From positions 1-6,437 of the forward strand of contig CAJYOV010000500.1 in assembly GCA_913776405.1 (NCBI GenBank): 6,437 bases of DNA. Direction: 5' to 3'. Shown here piece by piece: positions 5,434 to 6,437 of the stretch. This DNA is from Pseudobdellovibrionaceae bacterium. GTDB lineage: Bacteria; Bdellovibrionota; Bdellovibrionia; Bdellovibrionales; JAMPXM01. Each line of letters begins with the position of its first letter. Within the stretch, counting starts at the first letter, position 1. A model generated the notes under the pieces. It ran no database searches and was not told the DNA's origin. It saw nothing but the letters and a program-made list of their open reading frames with translations. The position numbers were made by a program, and so were the translations under genes.

Positions 5434-6396
5434 ATGAAGTTCGATTACGACGTTTTGATTGTGGGTGGTGGGCCAGCGGGCTTAAGCGCTGCTCTCAGTT
5501 TAGGCCGCATGAGCGTTCGCACGTTGGTCGTCGACGACGGAAGACCTCGCAATGCACCGTCTTCGCACGCAAACAATGTTCCGACTCGAGACGGCGTGCA
5601 TCCAGCAAAATGGCGCGAGCTTGCGCGCGAAGATCTCAAAAAATATCCGACAATAGAATTACGAGCAGATTCAGTTTTGGTCGCTCAAAACCTGAGCGTT
5701 TCGGCAAAATCGACAAGCTTAAAGGTATCTGAGCACTCACAATCGGGCTCTGGGGAAACGGCGTTTTCAATCGAGCTAAAGTCAGGTGCTAAGGTCAGGG
5801 TTCGCAACATCGTACTTGCACACGGGATTACGGACAACATGCCAGAGATCGAGGGCTTTAAAGATCTCTGGGGAAAGCTCATCTATCACTGCCCGTTCTG
5901 CCATGGCTACGAAGTTAAAAATCAAAAACTCGCTTTGATAGCGATGTCGCCGATGGCGTTCCATCCGTTACCGTTGATCGCGAGCTTAACGACAGACCTC
6001 GTGTTTATGACAAACGGAAAATTGAAACTTAATGCCGATCAACTTCGCGAACTGAGAACCTACGGCATCCGACTCGACGAACGTAAAATCACTCAGCTGA
6101 ACCGATCGGCGAACGATTCACTCCTCATTAGTTTCGCCGACGGAAAACAGCTTGAACGCGATGGAGCCTTCGCGACTCTTCGACTTCCCGTCACGCAAAA
6201 ATCAAATCTCGGAGACCAACTCGGCTGCGAGAAAACCGAGTTTGGCTTCTACAAAATCAGCGAACGCAATGAAACGTCCGTACCAGGCGTTTTCGCAGCC
6301 GGCGATAGCGCCACGATGATGCATTCCGTAGTCGCCGCAAGTGCCGCAGGCTCCTTCGTCGGCGCAATGCTGGCGTCACTGATTTGGAAGAAGTAA
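5434..6396 (+). CDS. Thioredoxin-reductase-like FAD flavoprotein with CPFC motif
   Basis: A 320-residue two-domain flavoprotein disulfide oxidoreductase, about the length of bacterial thioredoxin reductase. It begins with the FAD-binding strand and glycine motif ([15 protein letters not shown], 6-20) and ends with the second FAD motif GVFAAGDSA (285-293) and the C-terminal helix. The redox-active pair is C153/C156 in [10 protein letters not shown], at the family position but unlike the CATC of standard TrxB; HCxxCHG forms resemble the dithiol-oxidase/GliT-like and related bacterial branch. The NAD(P)H domain is present in length, but the expected GxGxxA is replaced by [14 protein letters not shown] (168-181), and no HRR-type phosphate-binding motif follows (MTNGKLKL instead). 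NADPH use is therefore doubtful, and the electron partner may be oxygen, another protein or a small thiol. It is cytoplasmic, with no signal peptide. It stands alone after a divergent LysR-type regulator, its likely activator. It should not be named trxB without assay. Confidence 0.9.
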   Translation: MKFDYDVLIVGGGPAGLSAALSLGRMSVRTLVVDDGRPRNAPSSHANNVPTRDGVHPAKWRELAREDLKKYPTIELRADSVLVAQNLSVSAKSTSLKVSEHSQSGSGETAFSIELKSGAKVRVRNIVLAHGITDNMPEIEGFKDLWGKLIYHCPFCHGYEVKNQKLALIAMSPMAFHPLPLIASLTTDLVFMTNGKLKLNADQLRELRTYGIRLDERKITQLNRSANDSLLISFADGKQLERDGAFATLRLPVTQKSNLGDQLGCEKTEFGFYKISERNETSVPGVFAAGDSATMMHSVVAASAAGSFVGAMLASLIWKK

Positions 6397-6437
6397 GCGC
6401 GCCGATATTCCTGGGTGGGAATGAGTCCTGTGAGAAC

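Noticed and set aside
6407..6422. Inverted repeat ATTCC-N6-GGAAT after the flavoprotein gene as a terminator
   Set aside because: Only 5 bp of stem and no U-tract in the visible sequence; the window ends 15 bases later, so it cannot be judged.

Overview
The window reads as ordinary chromosomal DNA of roughly balanced GC from a Gram-negative, proteobacteria-like organism. Bdellovibrionota (Bdellovibrio relatives) is my best guess. The reasons are a small F0 operon ending at atpE, a c subunit with a leader peptide, and a long protein combining a receiver-like N-terminus with a C-terminal module I associate with predatory bacteria. This placement is inference from protein style; no marker gene fixes it.

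Layout: (1) 1-784, plus strand: the 3' third of uvrA (nucleotide excision repair), cut by the window edge. (2) 823-2412, minus strand: an uncharacterised 529-residue protein with a pseudo-receiver N-terminus, convergent with uvrA. (3) 2502-4235, minus strand: a compact F0 operon, atpZ-atpI-atpB-atpE, closed by a strong cUUCGg-loop intrinsic terminator. No b subunit or F1 gene is present, so the rest of the ATP synthase must be encoded elsewhere. (4) 4373-5302, minus strand: a LysR-type regulator. (5) 5434-6396, plus strand: a thioredoxin-reductase-like flavoprotein with a CPFC redox pair, transcribed divergently from the regulator.

Functional links: atpZ, atpI, atpB and atpE together supply the membrane rotor/stator channel of F-type ATP synthase and its assembly helpers. 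The LysR gene and the flavoprotein form a classic divergent regulator/target pair. The 131-bp gap holds a near-palindromic T-N11-A site centred about 64 bp before the predicted start of flavoprotein transcription and a second dyad at about -34, which matches textbook LysR promoter geometry. No mobile element, CRISPR array, tRNA or rRNA was seen. All gene-free gaps are shorter than 300 bp. I did not find a clearly new multi-gene system. The points most worth a second look are the flavoprotein without a recognisable NAD(P)H motif plus its regulator, the pseudo-receiver protein, and the ion-site residues of the c and a subunits.
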